Shown here in pieces: positions 8,418 through 17,257 of a stretch of DNA of 64,000 nucleotides (the stretch's first letter is position 1; each line of letters starts with the position of its first letter). Location of the stretch: positions 18,262 to 82,261 of the forward strand of contig CAJFFY010000008.1 in the NCBI GenBank assembly GCA_904374465.1, in the 5' to 3' direction. The notes under the pieces are model-generated. The model was not told the origin of the DNA. It saw nothing but the letters and a program-made list of their open reading frames with translations, and did no database searches. The stretch is from an uncultured Subdoligranulum sp. (GTDB taxonomy: Bacteria > Bacillota > Clostridia > Oscillospirales > Ruminococcaceae). The translations under genes and the position numbers were made by a program.

Positions 8418-8419
8418 GC

Positions 8420-8866
8420 TCAGTTTTTGGGGCGTTTCAGCGGAATACTGCATACCAGGGCAATGCCCAGGGCCAGAGCCAGGGCGATCTTCAGGGTTTC
8501 CACACCCTTGTTGGCAAACAGGGTGCGGTCGTCCCGCAAGAAGTAATAGGCCGTGTAATAGATACCGGCACCGGGCACCAGCGGGAAGATGCCGCAGAGC
8601 AGAAACAGCGTGATGGGGGCCTTGTGCCGGATGGCAAAGAACCGGGCACAGGCGGTCAGCGGCAGGGCCGCCACCAGGGTGGCCACCGGCGCGCTCATGG
8701 CCAGCAGTTCCGCGCACAGGATGTAGACCAGCCAGCCCACCGCACCAGTGAGTCCGGAGGCCAGATAATGCCGGGGGGATACCCGGAAGGTGACGCTGAA
8801 ACTGATGGTGGCCACAATGGCCACCAGGAACTGGAGCAGGTAATCGGTCCACAGCGGCATTACCAT
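8420..8866 (-). CDS. Threonine/serine exporter family, small membrane subunit (DUF3815/ThrE2)
   Basis: A 148-aa protein of about five membrane helices, matching the C-terminal half of ThrE-type amino acid exporters, encoded separately as is common in Firmicutes. The characteristic CGIFPLVPGAGIYYTAYYFL segment is at about residues 91-110. It starts at ATG 8866, overlapping the stop of the large subunit by 7 nt (ATG 8860 is an alternative). It is the last gene before the terminator of the nonulosonic acid operon. The exported substrate is presumed to be small neutral amino acids; nothing in the sequence links it directly to sugar export. Confidence 0.85.
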   Translation of the reverse strand: MVMPLWTDYLLQFLVAIVATISFSVTFRVSPRHYLASGLTGAVGWLVYILCAELLAMSAPVATLVAALPLTACARFFAIRHKAPITLFLLCGIFPLVPGAGIYYTAYYFLRDDRTLFANKGVETLKIALALALGIALVCSIPLKRPKN

Positions 8867-9639
8867 ACAATCGCCCCCAATCCCCGCGCAGCCAGCCAGG
8901 CCAGCACCACGCCGCAGGCAATGCTGCCCGCAATCAGCACGGCGTCCAGCAGCCGGATGGCACCGGAAAGATAGTCGGCGTTGATGATATCCCGGATGCC
9001 CATGGTCAGGGCCACACCGGGGGTCAGCACCATCAGGGCGCCGATGGTGGCGGTGTTTACATCCAGCATGGGAACCAGGCGACTGACGCCCAGCGCCCAC
9101 AGCGTGCACAGACAGGCCGCCACAATGTCGGTGAAAATACGGTTGATCCGCCGCTTGCCAAACCACTGGCAGACAAAGGACTCCAACAATCCGGCCACGG
9201 CGGCCACCAATATCTCGGGGAGCATCCCGCCGAACAGAAAAGCAAAACCAGCGCTGCCCACCACGCAGGCCAGCCGTTCGGCCCGGGGCGGCGTATCGCC
9301 GATGGCCCGGGCGTCTGCCAGCTTGCGCCGGGCCTGGATCAGGTCCAACTGCCCCGCAGCCAGTTCCCGGGAAAGCTCGTTGACCGCTTCCACCCGGCCC
9401 AGATGAATGGAAACCCGCGGCACATGGCGCACCATGCTGATGCTGGTGCCGCCCGCCGGCCGGGCCGAGGCGAAGATGCCGTTGGTCAGCACATACACGT
9501 GGAATTCCTCCACCCCCAGGCTGTGGGCCATGATCTCCATGGTCTGCTGGGCGCGGAACACCTCGCCGCCGTTCTCCAGCAGCGTCTGTCCGGCATCCAG
9601 AATCAGGTCCAGGGTCGGTTCAAACAGTTCACTGGCCAC
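8860..9639 (-). CDS. Threonine/serine exporter family, large subunit (DUF1212/ThrE)
   Basis: A 259-aa protein. The N-terminal soluble part (about 1-110) carries the family motif ENGGEVFRAQQTMEIMAHSLG and then VYVLTNGIFAS, and is followed by about five membrane helices. GTG 9639 is preferred: GGGAG lies about 7 nt upstream and it gives the family N-terminus SELFEPTLDLILDAGQ. That start lies inside the last codons of the LegF-like gene, an 11-nt overlap, so translation is coupled. Together with the next gene it forms a split ThrE exporter. Its place inside a nonulosonic acid operon is unexpected. Confidence 0.87.
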   Translation of the reverse strand: MASELFEPTLDLILDAGQTLLENGGEVFRAQQTMEIMAHSLGVEEFHVYVLTNGIFASARPAGGTSISMVRHVPRVSIHLGRVEAVNELSRELAAGQLDLIQARRKLADARAIGDTPPRAERLACVVGSAGFAFLFGGMLPEILVAAVAGLLESFVCQWFGKRRINRIFTDIVAACLCTLWALGVSRLVPMLDVNTATIGALMVLTPGVALTMGIRDIINADYLSGAIRLLDAVLIAGSIACGVVLAWLAARGLGAIVW

Positions 9640-10393
9640 GGATGTTCTCCCGCACGGCGTTGAATTCGGGGTAGTGGTCATACAGGTGCCGGGCAATGGC
9701 CTCCATCAGCAGGTAGTCGTGTTCCGAGTCGATGTCGATGATGCCGGTATCCATCATGACGCTGACGCCGATCTTGCCCCGCCACAGCATGCCGTCGGTG
9801 TTGTTGGCCAGAAAATCCCGGCGGAACACATAGATGGAGGCATTCACGTCGTAGACGTCGGGGGCCTGCTGCCGACCGGTGAATTCGCTGTGGATGACCT
9901 GCTCCACATGGTCGTCCACCGTCTTGACCATGTTGAACCAGGGATTGCGCCGGGCTTCGCAGACGCTGAACACCAGGTCCAGATCCTCCCGGGACTGTTT
10001 GAGGGCAAAGGCATTCTCGATGTCGGCGGCGGTACGCAGCGGGCTGGTGATATCCAGGTCCATATGCCAGTCGTAGGTCGCGCCGGTGCGCGCCTCCATG
10101 CGGCGCAGGCTGTCCTGGTAGACTGCCATTTTGGGCACCTTGTCCCCACCCAGTTCGGCACCCCGGGGCAGATAGACCACCTCGGGGTAGCGATCGGCCA
10201 CCAGCCGGGCCAGGTCCTCGCTGTCGGTGTTCAGTGCCAGATCCACCTGCAGTTCGGGGTGGTTGCGGCAGAACAGCTCGGCCGCGCTCAGCGAATAGTA
10301 GACCAGCGGCTGGCCGCAGAATACCTTCAGGTTTTTGTTCTTGAATCCCTTGCTGCCGGCACGGCCGCAAATGGTGATGAGCAGACGGTTCAT
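9629..10393 (-). CDS. CMP-nonulosonate cytidylyltransferase (LegF/NeuA family)
   Basis: A 254-aa enzyme that should activate a nine-carbon acidic sugar with CTP to give the CMP-sugar used by transferases. The N-terminal nucleotide loop CGRAGSKGFKNKN is at residues 9-21 (family pattern RxGSKGxxxKN). DLDITSPLR and the segment VYDVNASIYVFRR fit the acylneuraminate cytidylyltransferase fold, as does the late D-x-D region IIDIDSEHD. Given the LegC- and PtmE-like neighbours, the CMP-legionaminate form (LegF/PtmB) is more likely than NeuA proper. It starts 1 nt after the stop of the upstream oxidoreductase gene. Confidence 0.88.
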   Translation of the reverse strand: MNRLLITICGRAGSKGFKNKNLKVFCGQPLVYYSLSAAELFCRNHPELQVDLALNTDSEDLARLVADRYPEVVYLPRGAELGGDKVPKMAVYQDSLRRMEARTGATYDWHMDLDITSPLRTAADIENAFALKQSREDLDLVFSVCEARRNPWFNMVKTVDDHVEQVIHSEFTGRQQAPDVYDVNASIYVFRRDFLANNTDGMLWRGKIGVSVMMDTGIIDIDSEHDYLLMEAIARHLYDHYPEFNAVRENIRGQ

Positions 10394-10394
10394 C

Positions 10395-11342
10395 TTATTT
10401 CTCTCCCAACGTCAAACGTAATACCTGCAACGCCAGTTCCGGCGGGTTGCAGCTGGCCGGGGCATCCCCCAGCGCATAGTCCACAAAGTATTCCATCTCC
10501 CGCTCATAGCGGCGGTTGACGTCCTCCTCGTAATGCTGCACGGTGCCGTCGGGCAGGGTCAGGGTGCCGGCACCGAAATCCGCCACCACGCTGCCGTCCC
10601 GGCAGAACAATTCTATGCTGCGGCGGTATCCCCGGCCGAAGTAATCCAGGTGGACCTCTGCCAAAAGCGACGGATACCGGGCAATGTACACCGACAGATC
10701 ATCCGAGTCGATTTCCAGGTCGGAGTAGGTGCCCTTGAAATTGCACAGCGCTTCCGGTACTCCGAACAGATCCACCAGGTAGTCCCATTCGTGAATCAGG
10801 TCAATGGTAACGCCGCCGCCCAGCGCCTTGTGGGCGCTGTACACCGTGCGGTAGTCCACCCCGGGGCGCCAGTCCGGCAGATAGCTGGAACAGATCACCC
10901 GGGCGCAGTAGGGGTGCAGCGTCGGCAGCAGCTCTTTCAGGGCCAGCATGGTGCCGCACCACCGCATGGGGGCCGCCACATAGGCTTTCTGCCCGGCGGG
11001 CAGAAGCTCGGCCAGCGAAAGCCCGGTCTGTTCGGCCGAAAAAATCGGCTTCTCGATGAACAGCGCCCCGCCCTTGCCGTAGACAGCCTGCAACGCTTCG
11101 GCGTGCAGGCTGGTGGGATTGGTGATGAAAATCAGATCGTAGCGGGCGGACAGCTGACCGGCGTCGGTGTACTGGGCGTGCAGCTTTTCCGCCACGCCGG
11201 GGCGCAGCGGGCGATGGGCGTCGCTGCGCAGGGCATCGGCCTGCAGCGTCCAGCCCCGGTCGGCACACAAGGTGGCCAGATTGTTCAGATGGCGCGTTCC
11301 GATGGAGCCCAGCCCCACGAACAGCGCGGTCAATGTTTTCAT
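10395..11342 (-). CDS. Gfo/Idh/MocA family oxidoreductase
   Basis: A 315-aa NAD(P)-binding protein. The dinucleotide loop VGLGSIGTRHL is at residues 9-19 and the family EKP motif, with its catalytic-region lysine, is at 97-99 (FIEKPIF). The C-terminal alpha/beta domain follows, including GGGVTIDLIHEWDY. In Campylobacter legionaminate loci a related protein (PtmF) works on the early sugar-nucleotide steps, so a similar role is plausible here. No signal peptide is present. It is followed after 1 nt by the cytidylyltransferase gene. The exact reaction cannot be deduced. Confidence 0.85.
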   Translation of the reverse strand: MKTLTALFVGLGSIGTRHLNNLATLCADRGWTLQADALRSDAHRPLRPGVAEKLHAQYTDAGQLSARYDLIFITNPTSLHAEALQAVYGKGGALFIEKPIFSAEQTGLSLAELLPAGQKAYVAAPMRWCGTMLALKELLPTLHPYCARVICSSYLPDWRPGVDYRTVYSAHKALGGGVTIDLIHEWDYLVDLFGVPEALCNFKGTYSDLEIDSDDLSVYIARYPSLLAEVHLDYFGRGYRRSIELFCRDGSVVADFGAGTLTLPDGTVQHYEEDVNRRYEREMEYFVDYALGDAPASCNPPELALQVLRLTLGEK

Positions 11343-11357
11343 GGCAAAATCTCCCTG

Positions 11358-11699
11358 TCAGGTGGTGGAATCACGGTCAAAGCCCAGATAGCGGGTCCCC
11401 TGGAAGTGCAGGGTACCGTGATCCCCCTCGGCGATCATCCCGGCGTCCCGCCAGGGCAGGCGCAGTTCCAGCCGGTCGCCGCTCTCAAACTGGAAGGTGG
11501 CGTAGTAGGTGGTACTGCCGGTATGGGTGGTATCGTTGTAGTGGCTGGCCCGGCGTTTGGTCACTACGGTGGCGGGCACGCTGAGCCTGGGCGAAGCGTT
11601 GTTGCGGGAGCATTCCCGCAGATTGCGCACCAGAATGACCACAAAAAGAATCACGAACAGCAGAAAGAAAAGATCAAAACCAAAGGCAGAAAAGAGCAT
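11358..11699 (-). CDS. DUF2500 domain protein
   Basis: A 113-aa protein with one N-terminal membrane helix (about residues 6-25) and a beta-rich domain. Its NNASPRLSVPATVVTKR, TTYYATFQFESGDRLEL and FQGTRYLGF segments match the DUF2500 family, which has no known function. It lies between the two oxidoreductase genes of the nonulosonic acid operon, with gaps of 15 and 17 nt. Family members are usually encoded elsewhere, so its position here looks like insertion of a housekeeping-type small gene rather than a pathway role. Confidence 0.8.
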   Translation of the reverse strand: MLFSAFGFDLFFLLFVILFVVILVRNLRECSRNNASPRLSVPATVVTKRRASHYNDTTHTGSTTYYATFQFESGDRLELRLPWRDAGMIAEGDHGTLHFQGTRYLGFDRDSTT

Positions 11700-11716
11700 A
11701 AGGACCTCCCGGCAAC

Positions 11717-12694
11717 TCAGGCCTGTTCCACGGCATCCATCAGGTCGATGGCCGCCAGGTCCTTCTCAAAGGTCCAGCGGGGGGCCTCGGTGCCTTTCAG
11801 TACGCCGAAGAAGTTGGCCAGCTCGTCCACATAGGCGTTTTCCACAATGTTGTCGCTGTAGCGGCTGTCGTGTTCAAAACTGGTGTAGGTATCCACAAAC
11901 TGTTTTTCGCCGTCCCGGAACTCGTACAGCGCCTTGGGGTTGCCCTCCCAGAAGAGGTGCAGCCCGTCGCCGAAGCATTCAAAGTTGCGCACGGCCTTGG
12001 GGGAAACCACATCCGCCGCCAGTACACCCTGAGCACCGCTCTTGTGGCGCAGCAGCAGGGTGGCACAGTCGGGATAGGGAAGACCCAGGCCACTGATGGA
12101 GTCGGTCTGCACGGTCATGGATTCCACCGCCCCGAAGGCGTCCAGCAGCCAGGGCAGATCGATGCCGAAAATCTCCCGCACACCGCCGGTGCGGGCATTG
12201 CCCACAAAGAAATTCTTGTAGTTTTCCCAGGGGTGCCAGTCGGGCAGATACTGTCCGATGTGATAGAGGTAATGCACAGGTTTGCCGAACTGCTGCACCG
12301 ACTGCTTGATGTACTGGGTCTCCCGGCGGTACAGCATGGTGGAGGACAGGAACAGCGGCAGATGCTTTTCGGCCGCTTTGGCCATATTTTCGGCATAGCC
12401 GTCCCGCACCAGATTCAGCTCGGTGAAGACCGGCAGGTCATGATCCAGCAGTTCGCCGATGATTCCCGCGTGGGAGAGCGGCGCCGTGCAGACCAGGGCG
12501 GCATCCGGGCGGGCCGCTTCCACGGCCTCCCCGATGGAAGCCCAGGCGTTTTCTACCAGACCCAGTTCTGTGGCTTCGGCCCGGCGGGCGTCGGCGCTGT
12601 CCACGCCCACGATCGCCAGGCTGGAGTCCATGCCTTTGGCCAACCGGGCGCGACGTTTGCCCATGCTGCCCAGACCTACGATGAGAAGTTTCAT
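11717..12694 (-). CDS. Gfo/Idh/MocA-like oxidoreductase, EKP motif altered
   Basis: A 325-aa Rossmann protein with loop VGLGSMGKRRARL (residues 6-18) and the family C-terminal domain (GGVREIFGIDLPWLL). The usual EKP motif is replaced: residues 88-95 read PVFTELNL, so the conserved lysine is missing. It may therefore bind cofactor without classical dehydrogenase chemistry, or use another residue. Its start overlaps the stop of the LegG-like gene by 4 nt (12691-12694). The context implies a role in nonulosonic acid synthesis or modification, but the step is unknown. Confidence 0.83.
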   Translation of the reverse strand: MKLLIVGLGSMGKRRARLAKGMDSSLAIVGVDSADARRAEATELGLVENAWASIGEAVEAARPDAALVCTAPLSHAGIIGELLDHDLPVFTELNLVRDGYAENMAKAAEKHLPLFLSSTMLYRRETQYIKQSVQQFGKPVHYLYHIGQYLPDWHPWENYKNFFVGNARTGGVREIFGIDLPWLLDAFGAVESMTVQTDSISGLGLPYPDCATLLLRHKSGAQGVLAADVVSPKAVRNFECFGDGLHLFWEGNPKALYEFRDGEKQFVDTYTSFEHDSRYSDNIVENAYVDELANFFGVLKGTEAPRWTFEKDLAAIDLMDAVEQA

Positions 12695-13875
12695 AACTCG
12701 ATGCTCCTTTGCGGATCGAATGCCGGCACGGGGCCGTCATAAAAAGTCTTGACGGTGGAAAAGTCAAAGCGGCGCAGCACGGTGCAGATCTTGCCGCTGG
12801 TATCGCCGCCGTTGTAGGGACTGCGGGCGGTGTGTGCCTTGACGGAAAAAGCAGGGGAAAGGGCCTTGCGCAGCGTCTGTTCGATGGCATCGGCCCGGGC
12901 GGGGCAGCACAGCACGTTGGCGCAGAGCAGCCGTCCGGCCTGCCGCTGGCCGATGTTGACGGTGGGAACCCCGAAGGTGGGGGTTTCCACCACGCCCGAA
13001 GAGGAATTGCCGGCCACCAGTGCGGCCACCTGCATGGCGGAAAGGTACCGCCGCAGCCCCAGGCTCTGGATAAAGCCGGCCCGGTCGGGATGGGCGGCTG
13101 CAAAGGCCTGCATTTTGGCGGTGCAGATCTGGCCCCCCGCGTCGGCGTTGGAGCCGGTGATCAGCCAGAAAATGCCGGGCACTGCCTCCATGGCGGCGCA
13201 CAGGGCATCCACCTGTTCGGCTGGGTCGGGGGCATCGGCGCTGGTTTCGGGGTGGTAAGTCACCAGGGCGAAGGGCTGCATCAGCGGGAACCCGGTGGAG
13301 GCACACAGTTCGTCCCGGCGCATCTTGGGCAGTGTGCGGATGTTTTCATCCCCCAGGCCGCCCACGCAGAAGACCCGGGCCGGGTCTTCGCCCATCCGTA
13401 CCAGTCGGGCGGCACTGTCGGCGCAGGAGGGGAAGTGCAGCGACGCCATCTTGGTGATGCAGTGCCGGTAGTATTCGTCGGCGGCGCCCAGCGTCACATC
13501 ACCGCCCGAAATATGGGCGATGGGAATATGCCGGGCCGCGGCGGCGGTAGCCACCGCAAAAATCTCAAACCGGTCCCCCAGCAGCAGCACCACGTCCGGG
13601 CGGTGGGTGGCAAAATAGCCGTCAAACACCACCAGGGTCCGGGCGATGGTCCGGGCCACCGGTTCCTCCTGCTCCAGAAAGATGGGCAGCCGCGCGGCAA
13701 TGGGCAGGCGGTCGGCCTCAATCTCCCGCACCGTTTTTCCCAGATGGGCACACAGATGCGCCCCCGTCACCACCAGCTGCAACGTCAGGTCGGTGGCTGT
13801 GGCCAGCTTCTGGAGGACAGGACGCAACAAGCCGTATTCCGCCCGGGTGGCGGTCACCACACAGATGGTACGCAT
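12691..13875 (-). CDS. Hydrolysing UDP-sugar 2-epimerase (LegG/NeuC family)
   Basis: A 394-aa GT-B-fold enzyme that removes the nucleotide and inverts C2 to yield a ManNAc-type or 2,4-diacetamido sugar for the synthase. The start TATRAEYGLLRPVLQ (RAEYG at 11-15) is diagnostic, and HISGGD, GDRFE and NSSSGVVE segments follow the family order. ATG 13875 has AAAGGA about 7 nt upstream; the GTG further up is inside the ribosome-site region. A strong intra-operon hairpin separates it from the LegI-like gene. LegG is favoured over NeuC only from neighbours. Confidence 0.9.
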   Translation of the reverse strand: MRTICVVTATRAEYGLLRPVLQKLATATDLTLQLVVTGAHLCAHLGKTVREIEADRLPIAARLPIFLEQEEPVARTIARTLVVFDGYFATHRPDVVLLLGDRFEIFAVATAAAARHIPIAHISGGDVTLGAADEYYRHCITKMASLHFPSCADSAARLVRMGEDPARVFCVGGLGDENIRTLPKMRRDELCASTGFPLMQPFALVTYHPETSADAPDPAEQVDALCAAMEAVPGIFWLITGSNADAGGQICTAKMQAFAAAHPDRAGFIQSLGLRRYLSAMQVAALVAGNSSSGVVETPTFGVPTVNIGQRQAGRLLCANVLCCPARADAIEQTLRKALSPAFSVKAHTARSPYNGGDTSGKICTVLRRFDFSTVKTFYDGPVPAFDPQRSIEL

Positions 13876-13895
13876 ACAGAGTCCTTTCTGCACAA

Positions 13896-13920
13896 CGCGG
13901 CGGCAAAATTTGCCGCCGCG
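13896..13920 (-). repeat. Intra-operon hairpin between LegI-like and LegG-like genes
   Basis: CGCGGCGGC / GCCGCCGCG with loop AAAATTT. There is no T-run on the minus strand, so it is unlikely to terminate. It may slow 3' decay or tune expression between the two genes. Confidence 0.6.
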
Positions 13921-13926
13921 ACTGCG

Positions 13927-14922
13927 TTACAGTTCGATTTTTTCGTCTTCCGCAAAATCGCGTTTGGCGGTTTTGCCCAGCACGTCGTACCAGCGCATGG
14001 GGCTGATGCCGTCGCCGGGGCGTTTGGTGGTCAGGTTGTCGGCGGTGAAGACCTCACCGGCATGGATGGGACAGGCCGCCACAATGCTCTTGCGGGCCAC
14101 CGTCTTGTTGGGCGTCTCGCTGGCCGTCAGGTGTTTGTGTCCGTCGCCCAGGGCGGCTTCCACATGGCGGATGGCCTGCACCATGGCCCGGAACTCGGTG
14201 GGGTCCAGGCTGGCCTTCTGGTCGGGGCCGGGCAGATTCTTGTCCAGGGTGAAGTGCTTTTCGATGACCGAGGCCCCCAGCACGGTGGCAGCCACATCGC
14301 ACTCCCAACCGGGGGTGTGGTCGGACAGTCCCACCGGCAGGCCAAACTGTTCAAACAGTTCCAGCATGGCCGTCAGGTTGGCATCCTCGTAGGGGGTGGG
14401 GTACTGGGTGTTGCAGTGCAATACGGTGGCCTCGGGGCAGCCGTTGTCGTCCAGAATGCCCAGGGCGTCGGTGATCTCGTTGAGGTTGCTCATGCCGGTG
14501 GAAAGCAGCACCGGGGTGTTCAGTTTGGCCACTTCCTCCAGGTAGGGCAAGTTGGTGATCTCGCCGGAAGGAATCTTGATCAGCGGCAGGTTCAGCGTGC
14601 CCAGGAACCGTACGCTGGGAATGTCAAAGGGGGCCGACAGATACTGGATGCCGATGGAATCGCAGTATTCCTTCAGTTCCCGGTGTCCCTCAAAGGAAAA
14701 ATGCAGCTTGCGGATCATCTCCAGCTGGCTTTCGGCGGCATCGGTGGTCTGCTTCTGGTATTCGGCCTTTTCGGCAAATTTGCTGACCACCAGTTCGGGC
14801 ACGGCGGTCTGGTATTTGACAATGTCGGCGCCGCATTCCTTGGCAACCCGCGCCATCTGCTTGGCCATCTCCAGGTCGCCGTTGTGGTTCACTCCGGCTT
14901 CGGCAATAATCGTAACGGGCAT
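13927..14922 (-). CDS. Nonulosonate synthase (LegI/NeuB family) with SAF domain
   Basis: A 331-aa PEP-dependent aldolase-type synthase condensing a six-carbon amino sugar with phosphoenolpyruvate to make the nine-carbon acid. Visible are EAGVNHNG (8-15), KYQTA (36-40), KIPSGE (116-121), STGMSN (141-146) and IEKHFTLDKNLPGPDQKASL in the TIM barrel. A C-terminal SAF/antifreeze-like domain follows (about 275-331, KSIVAACPIHAGEVFTADNL). Length is normal. The Leg or Neu product cannot be separated from the sequence alone; the operon context favours legionaminic-type acid. Confidence 0.92.
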   Translation of the reverse strand: MPVTIIAEAGVNHNGDLEMAKQMARVAKECGADIVKYQTAVPELVVSKFAEKAEYQKQTTDAAESQLEMIRKLHFSFEGHRELKEYCDSIGIQYLSAPFDIPSVRFLGTLNLPLIKIPSGEITNLPYLEEVAKLNTPVLLSTGMSNLNEITDALGILDDNGCPEATVLHCNTQYPTPYEDANLTAMLELFEQFGLPVGLSDHTPGWECDVAATVLGASVIEKHFTLDKNLPGPDQKASLDPTEFRAMVQAIRHVEAALGDGHKHLTASETPNKTVARKSIVAACPIHAGEVFTADNLTTKRPGDGISPMRWYDVLGKTAKRDFAEDEKIEL

Positions 14923-14943
14923 AACGTTCTCCTTTGGTTGGCG

Positions 14944-15993
14944 TCAGGACTGGCTTTCCAGCTTCCGGCGCATCTTTTCCAGTTCTTCCAGCTGGCCCAT
15001 GTCCATCCAGCTGCTCTCCCCGATGGGGTAAACGCCGACCTTCTCGCCGGCGGCGCGGTACCGCTCGATGACATCGGGGAAGCCGATCACCTCGCCGTCG
15101 TGCATCTCCTCCACCACGCGGGGTTCCACCACGTAGACCCCGGTGTTGGTCAGAAAATCCAGCTCGGGCTTTTCCCGCATGGCGGCGATGCCGCCGTCGG
15201 GGCCCAGCTCCACCACGCCGTAGGGCACGGTGTAGTGTTTGAAGGCACAGACCATCGTCACCAGGTTGCCGTTCTTTTTGTGGAACTCGTAAATGTCGCC
15301 GAAGTCCACATCCAGCAGGGTGTCGCAGTTGGTGAAAAAGAAGGGGGAATGCATCTTGCCCTTCAGCAGGCAGAGCCCGCCGCCGGTGCCCATGAAGACA
15401 TCCTCATCGGCAAAGTGTACCACATAGTCTTTCTCCAACTCGGAGAAATAGGACTTGATCATCCCCCGCTTGTAGTTGACAATCATGGTGAATTCCCGAC
15501 AGCCGAAATCCCGGAACCGGTCCATGATCAGCTCGGCAATGGGCTGTTCCCCCACGGGAATCAGCGGTTTGGGCAGAATTTTGGTGTAAGGGTACAGCCG
15601 GGTACCCAGCCCGCCCGCCATCATCACCACGGGAATGTCGGTGTGTTTGCGGTTGTCCACATCCAGCCCGTGGGCGAAGACAATGTCGGTGATGACGCCC
15701 CGCTTGTCCAGGATGGGCAGCGCGTCGATGCGGTTTTCCTGCAGCACATCCCGGGCACGGCCGCGCTCGGCGATGGGCAGGCTTAGCGGGTGGTAGTTGG
15801 CGGCCAGGCTGGCGGCCTGGTCAGGCGTGCCGCCCCGCAGAAAGAACTTGCGGATATCCCCGTCGGTCAGGGCGGCTTCCAGCCGGCCCTGGGGGGCGAT
15901 GAACAGGATGCGCTGCCCGGTTTCGTCCAGCTTGCGCAGGGCTTCCAGCACGGTGGCATCCGGCGCCAGGAACAGCTCTTCTACTTGGATCAA
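14944..15993 (-). CDS. PtmE-like sugar-1-phosphate nucleotidyltransferase with CBS domains
   Basis: A 349-aa protein. Two CBS motifs fill residues 1-118, then comes a nucleotidyltransferase domain with MAGGLGTRLYPYTKILPKPL (125-144) and a DEDVFMGTGGGL segment. This CBS-plus-NTP_transferase arrangement is that of PtmE, which makes GDP-glucosamine at the start of the Campylobacter legionaminate route. The CBS pair may sense adenylates or the end product. It lies between the LegC-like and LegI-like genes with short gaps (30 and 21 nt). The nucleotide used here (GTP or UTP) is inferred only. Confidence 0.85.
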   Translation of the reverse strand: MIQVEELFLAPDATVLEALRKLDETGQRILFIAPQGRLEAALTDGDIRKFFLRGGTPDQAASLAANYHPLSLPIAERGRARDVLQENRIDALPILDKRGVITDIVFAHGLDVDNRKHTDIPVVMMAGGLGTRLYPYTKILPKPLIPVGEQPIAELIMDRFRDFGCREFTMIVNYKRGMIKSYFSELEKDYVVHFADEDVFMGTGGGLCLLKGKMHSPFFFTNCDTLLDVDFGDIYEFHKKNGNLVTMVCAFKHYTVPYGVVELGPDGGIAAMREKPELDFLTNTGVYVVEPRVVEEMHDGEVIGFPDVIERYRAAGEKVGVYPIGESSWMDMGQLEELEKMRRKLESQS

Positions 15994-16023
15994 AGGGTGA
16001 TCCCCCTCTCGGTCGGTATTGGG

Positions 16024-17187
16024 TTACAGGCTCAGTACGGCCTGGCAGACCCGCTCGCAGTCTTCCAGCGAAAGATTGGTGGAGCAGGGCAGGTTGACGA
16101 TCTGACGGCGGTAGTCCTCGGCCTTCTCCAGACCGTAAGCCTCGTTGCGGGGGTAATCCGCCTGTTCGTGGATCAGGGCCCAGACGGGACGGGTCTGGAT
16201 GTTCTGTGCCTGCAGTTTCTCGATTACGGTATCCCGGTCCAGACCGCTGTCCTTCAGATAAAGGCTGAAGAACCAGCGGTTGGGGCGCACGTCCTCGGTG
16301 CGGAAGGGCAGAATGCGCAGCCCCTTGACGCCGTCCAGACGGGCCACATAGTGGTCGTACAGCTCTTTTTTGTGGGCGATGAATCCCTCCAGCCGTTCCA
16401 GCTGGGCCAGGCCCAGACAGGCCTGGACGTTGGTCATGCGGTAGTTGTAGCCCACTTCGTCGTGTTTGAACTGCAGCAGGTCGGTTTTGGCCTGGGTGGA
16501 AATGTGTTTGGCATGTTCCAGCCAGTCGGTATGGTTGGACACCACGGCGCCGCCGGCACCGGTGGTGATGATCTTGTTGCCGTTGAAGCTGTAGCAGCCG
16601 ATATCGCCGATGGTACCCGCAAACTTGCCCGCAAAGGGGCCGTCGGTGTAGCGGGTGCCCAGGGCTTCGGTGGCGTCCTCGATGAGGATCAGCCCGTAGC
16701 GGCGGGCAATCTCGGTTAGGCGTTCCATGTCGGCCATGTTGCCGAAGACATGCACGGCTTCCAGCGCTTTCACATGGGCGCCGGTGGTTTTATTGTACAG
16801 TTTGCCGTCCCGCATTTCACAGCGGGTGCGGCAGAAGTCCTCCACGGCGTCGGGATCGATGCACAGCGAGTCGTCGCAGCCGATAAAGACCGGCTCCGCC
16901 CCCACATACCGGGTCAGCGGGCTGACGGCGGCAATGAAGGTCAAGGTGGGAACGATGACCTCCTCGCCGCGGGTGATGCCGGCGGCCATGGCGGCCAGAT
17001 GCAGGGCACTGGACCCGGCGTTGCAGGCCACGGCACGGTCCACACCCAGGTAATGGGCCAGGGCCTGCTCAAACTCGGTGACTTTGCCGCCGCTGGTGGA
17101 AACCCAGCCGGAGGTGATGGCCTCGCCGGCCAGTTCGGCTTCGCGGGCGCCGAAGTTGGGGACGGAAAGGGAAATAAACTCAGACAT
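16024..17187 (-). CDS. LegC-like PLP-dependent sugar aminotransferase
   Basis: A 387-aa DegT/DnrJ/EryC1 aminotransferase, expected to add an amino group at C4 of a 4-keto NDP-sugar using glutamate. The PLP lysine is K205 in FNGNKIITTGAGG, with D171 (LIEDATEALG) and the CNAGSSALHLA phosphate loop (55-65). It is the first gene after a clear promoter at 17258-17286. The 4-keto substrate would need a 4,6-dehydratase (LegB), which is not encoded in this operon. The LegC-type assignment comes from overall likeness and neighbours. Confidence 0.87.
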   Translation of the reverse strand: MSEFISLSVPNFGAREAELAGEAITSGWVSTSGGKVTEFEQALAHYLGVDRAVACNAGSSALHLAAMAAGITRGEEVIVPTLTFIAAVSPLTRYVGAEPVFIGCDDSLCIDPDAVEDFCRTRCEMRDGKLYNKTTGAHVKALEAVHVFGNMADMERLTEIARRYGLILIEDATEALGTRYTDGPFAGKFAGTIGDIGCYSFNGNKIITTGAGGAVVSNHTDWLEHAKHISTQAKTDLLQFKHDEVGYNYRMTNVQACLGLAQLERLEGFIAHKKELYDHYVARLDGVKGLRILPFRTEDVRPNRWFFSLYLKDSGLDRDTVIEKLQAQNIQTRPVWALIHEQADYPRNEAYGLEKAEDYRRQIVNLPCSTNLSLEDCERVCQAVLSL

Positions 17188-17257
17188 GAAAAATGCCTCC
17201 CTTTATACACAGCCGTTTTTCGCGCAAAACGGACGGAATATACAAATATACATGGTT

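Noticed and set aside
12709..15786. 1025-codon open frame on the plus strand opposite the nonulosonic acid genes
   Set aside because: An antisense shadow of four well-supported genes with family motifs, showing low-complexity Gly/His/Gln/Val content and no ribosome site.
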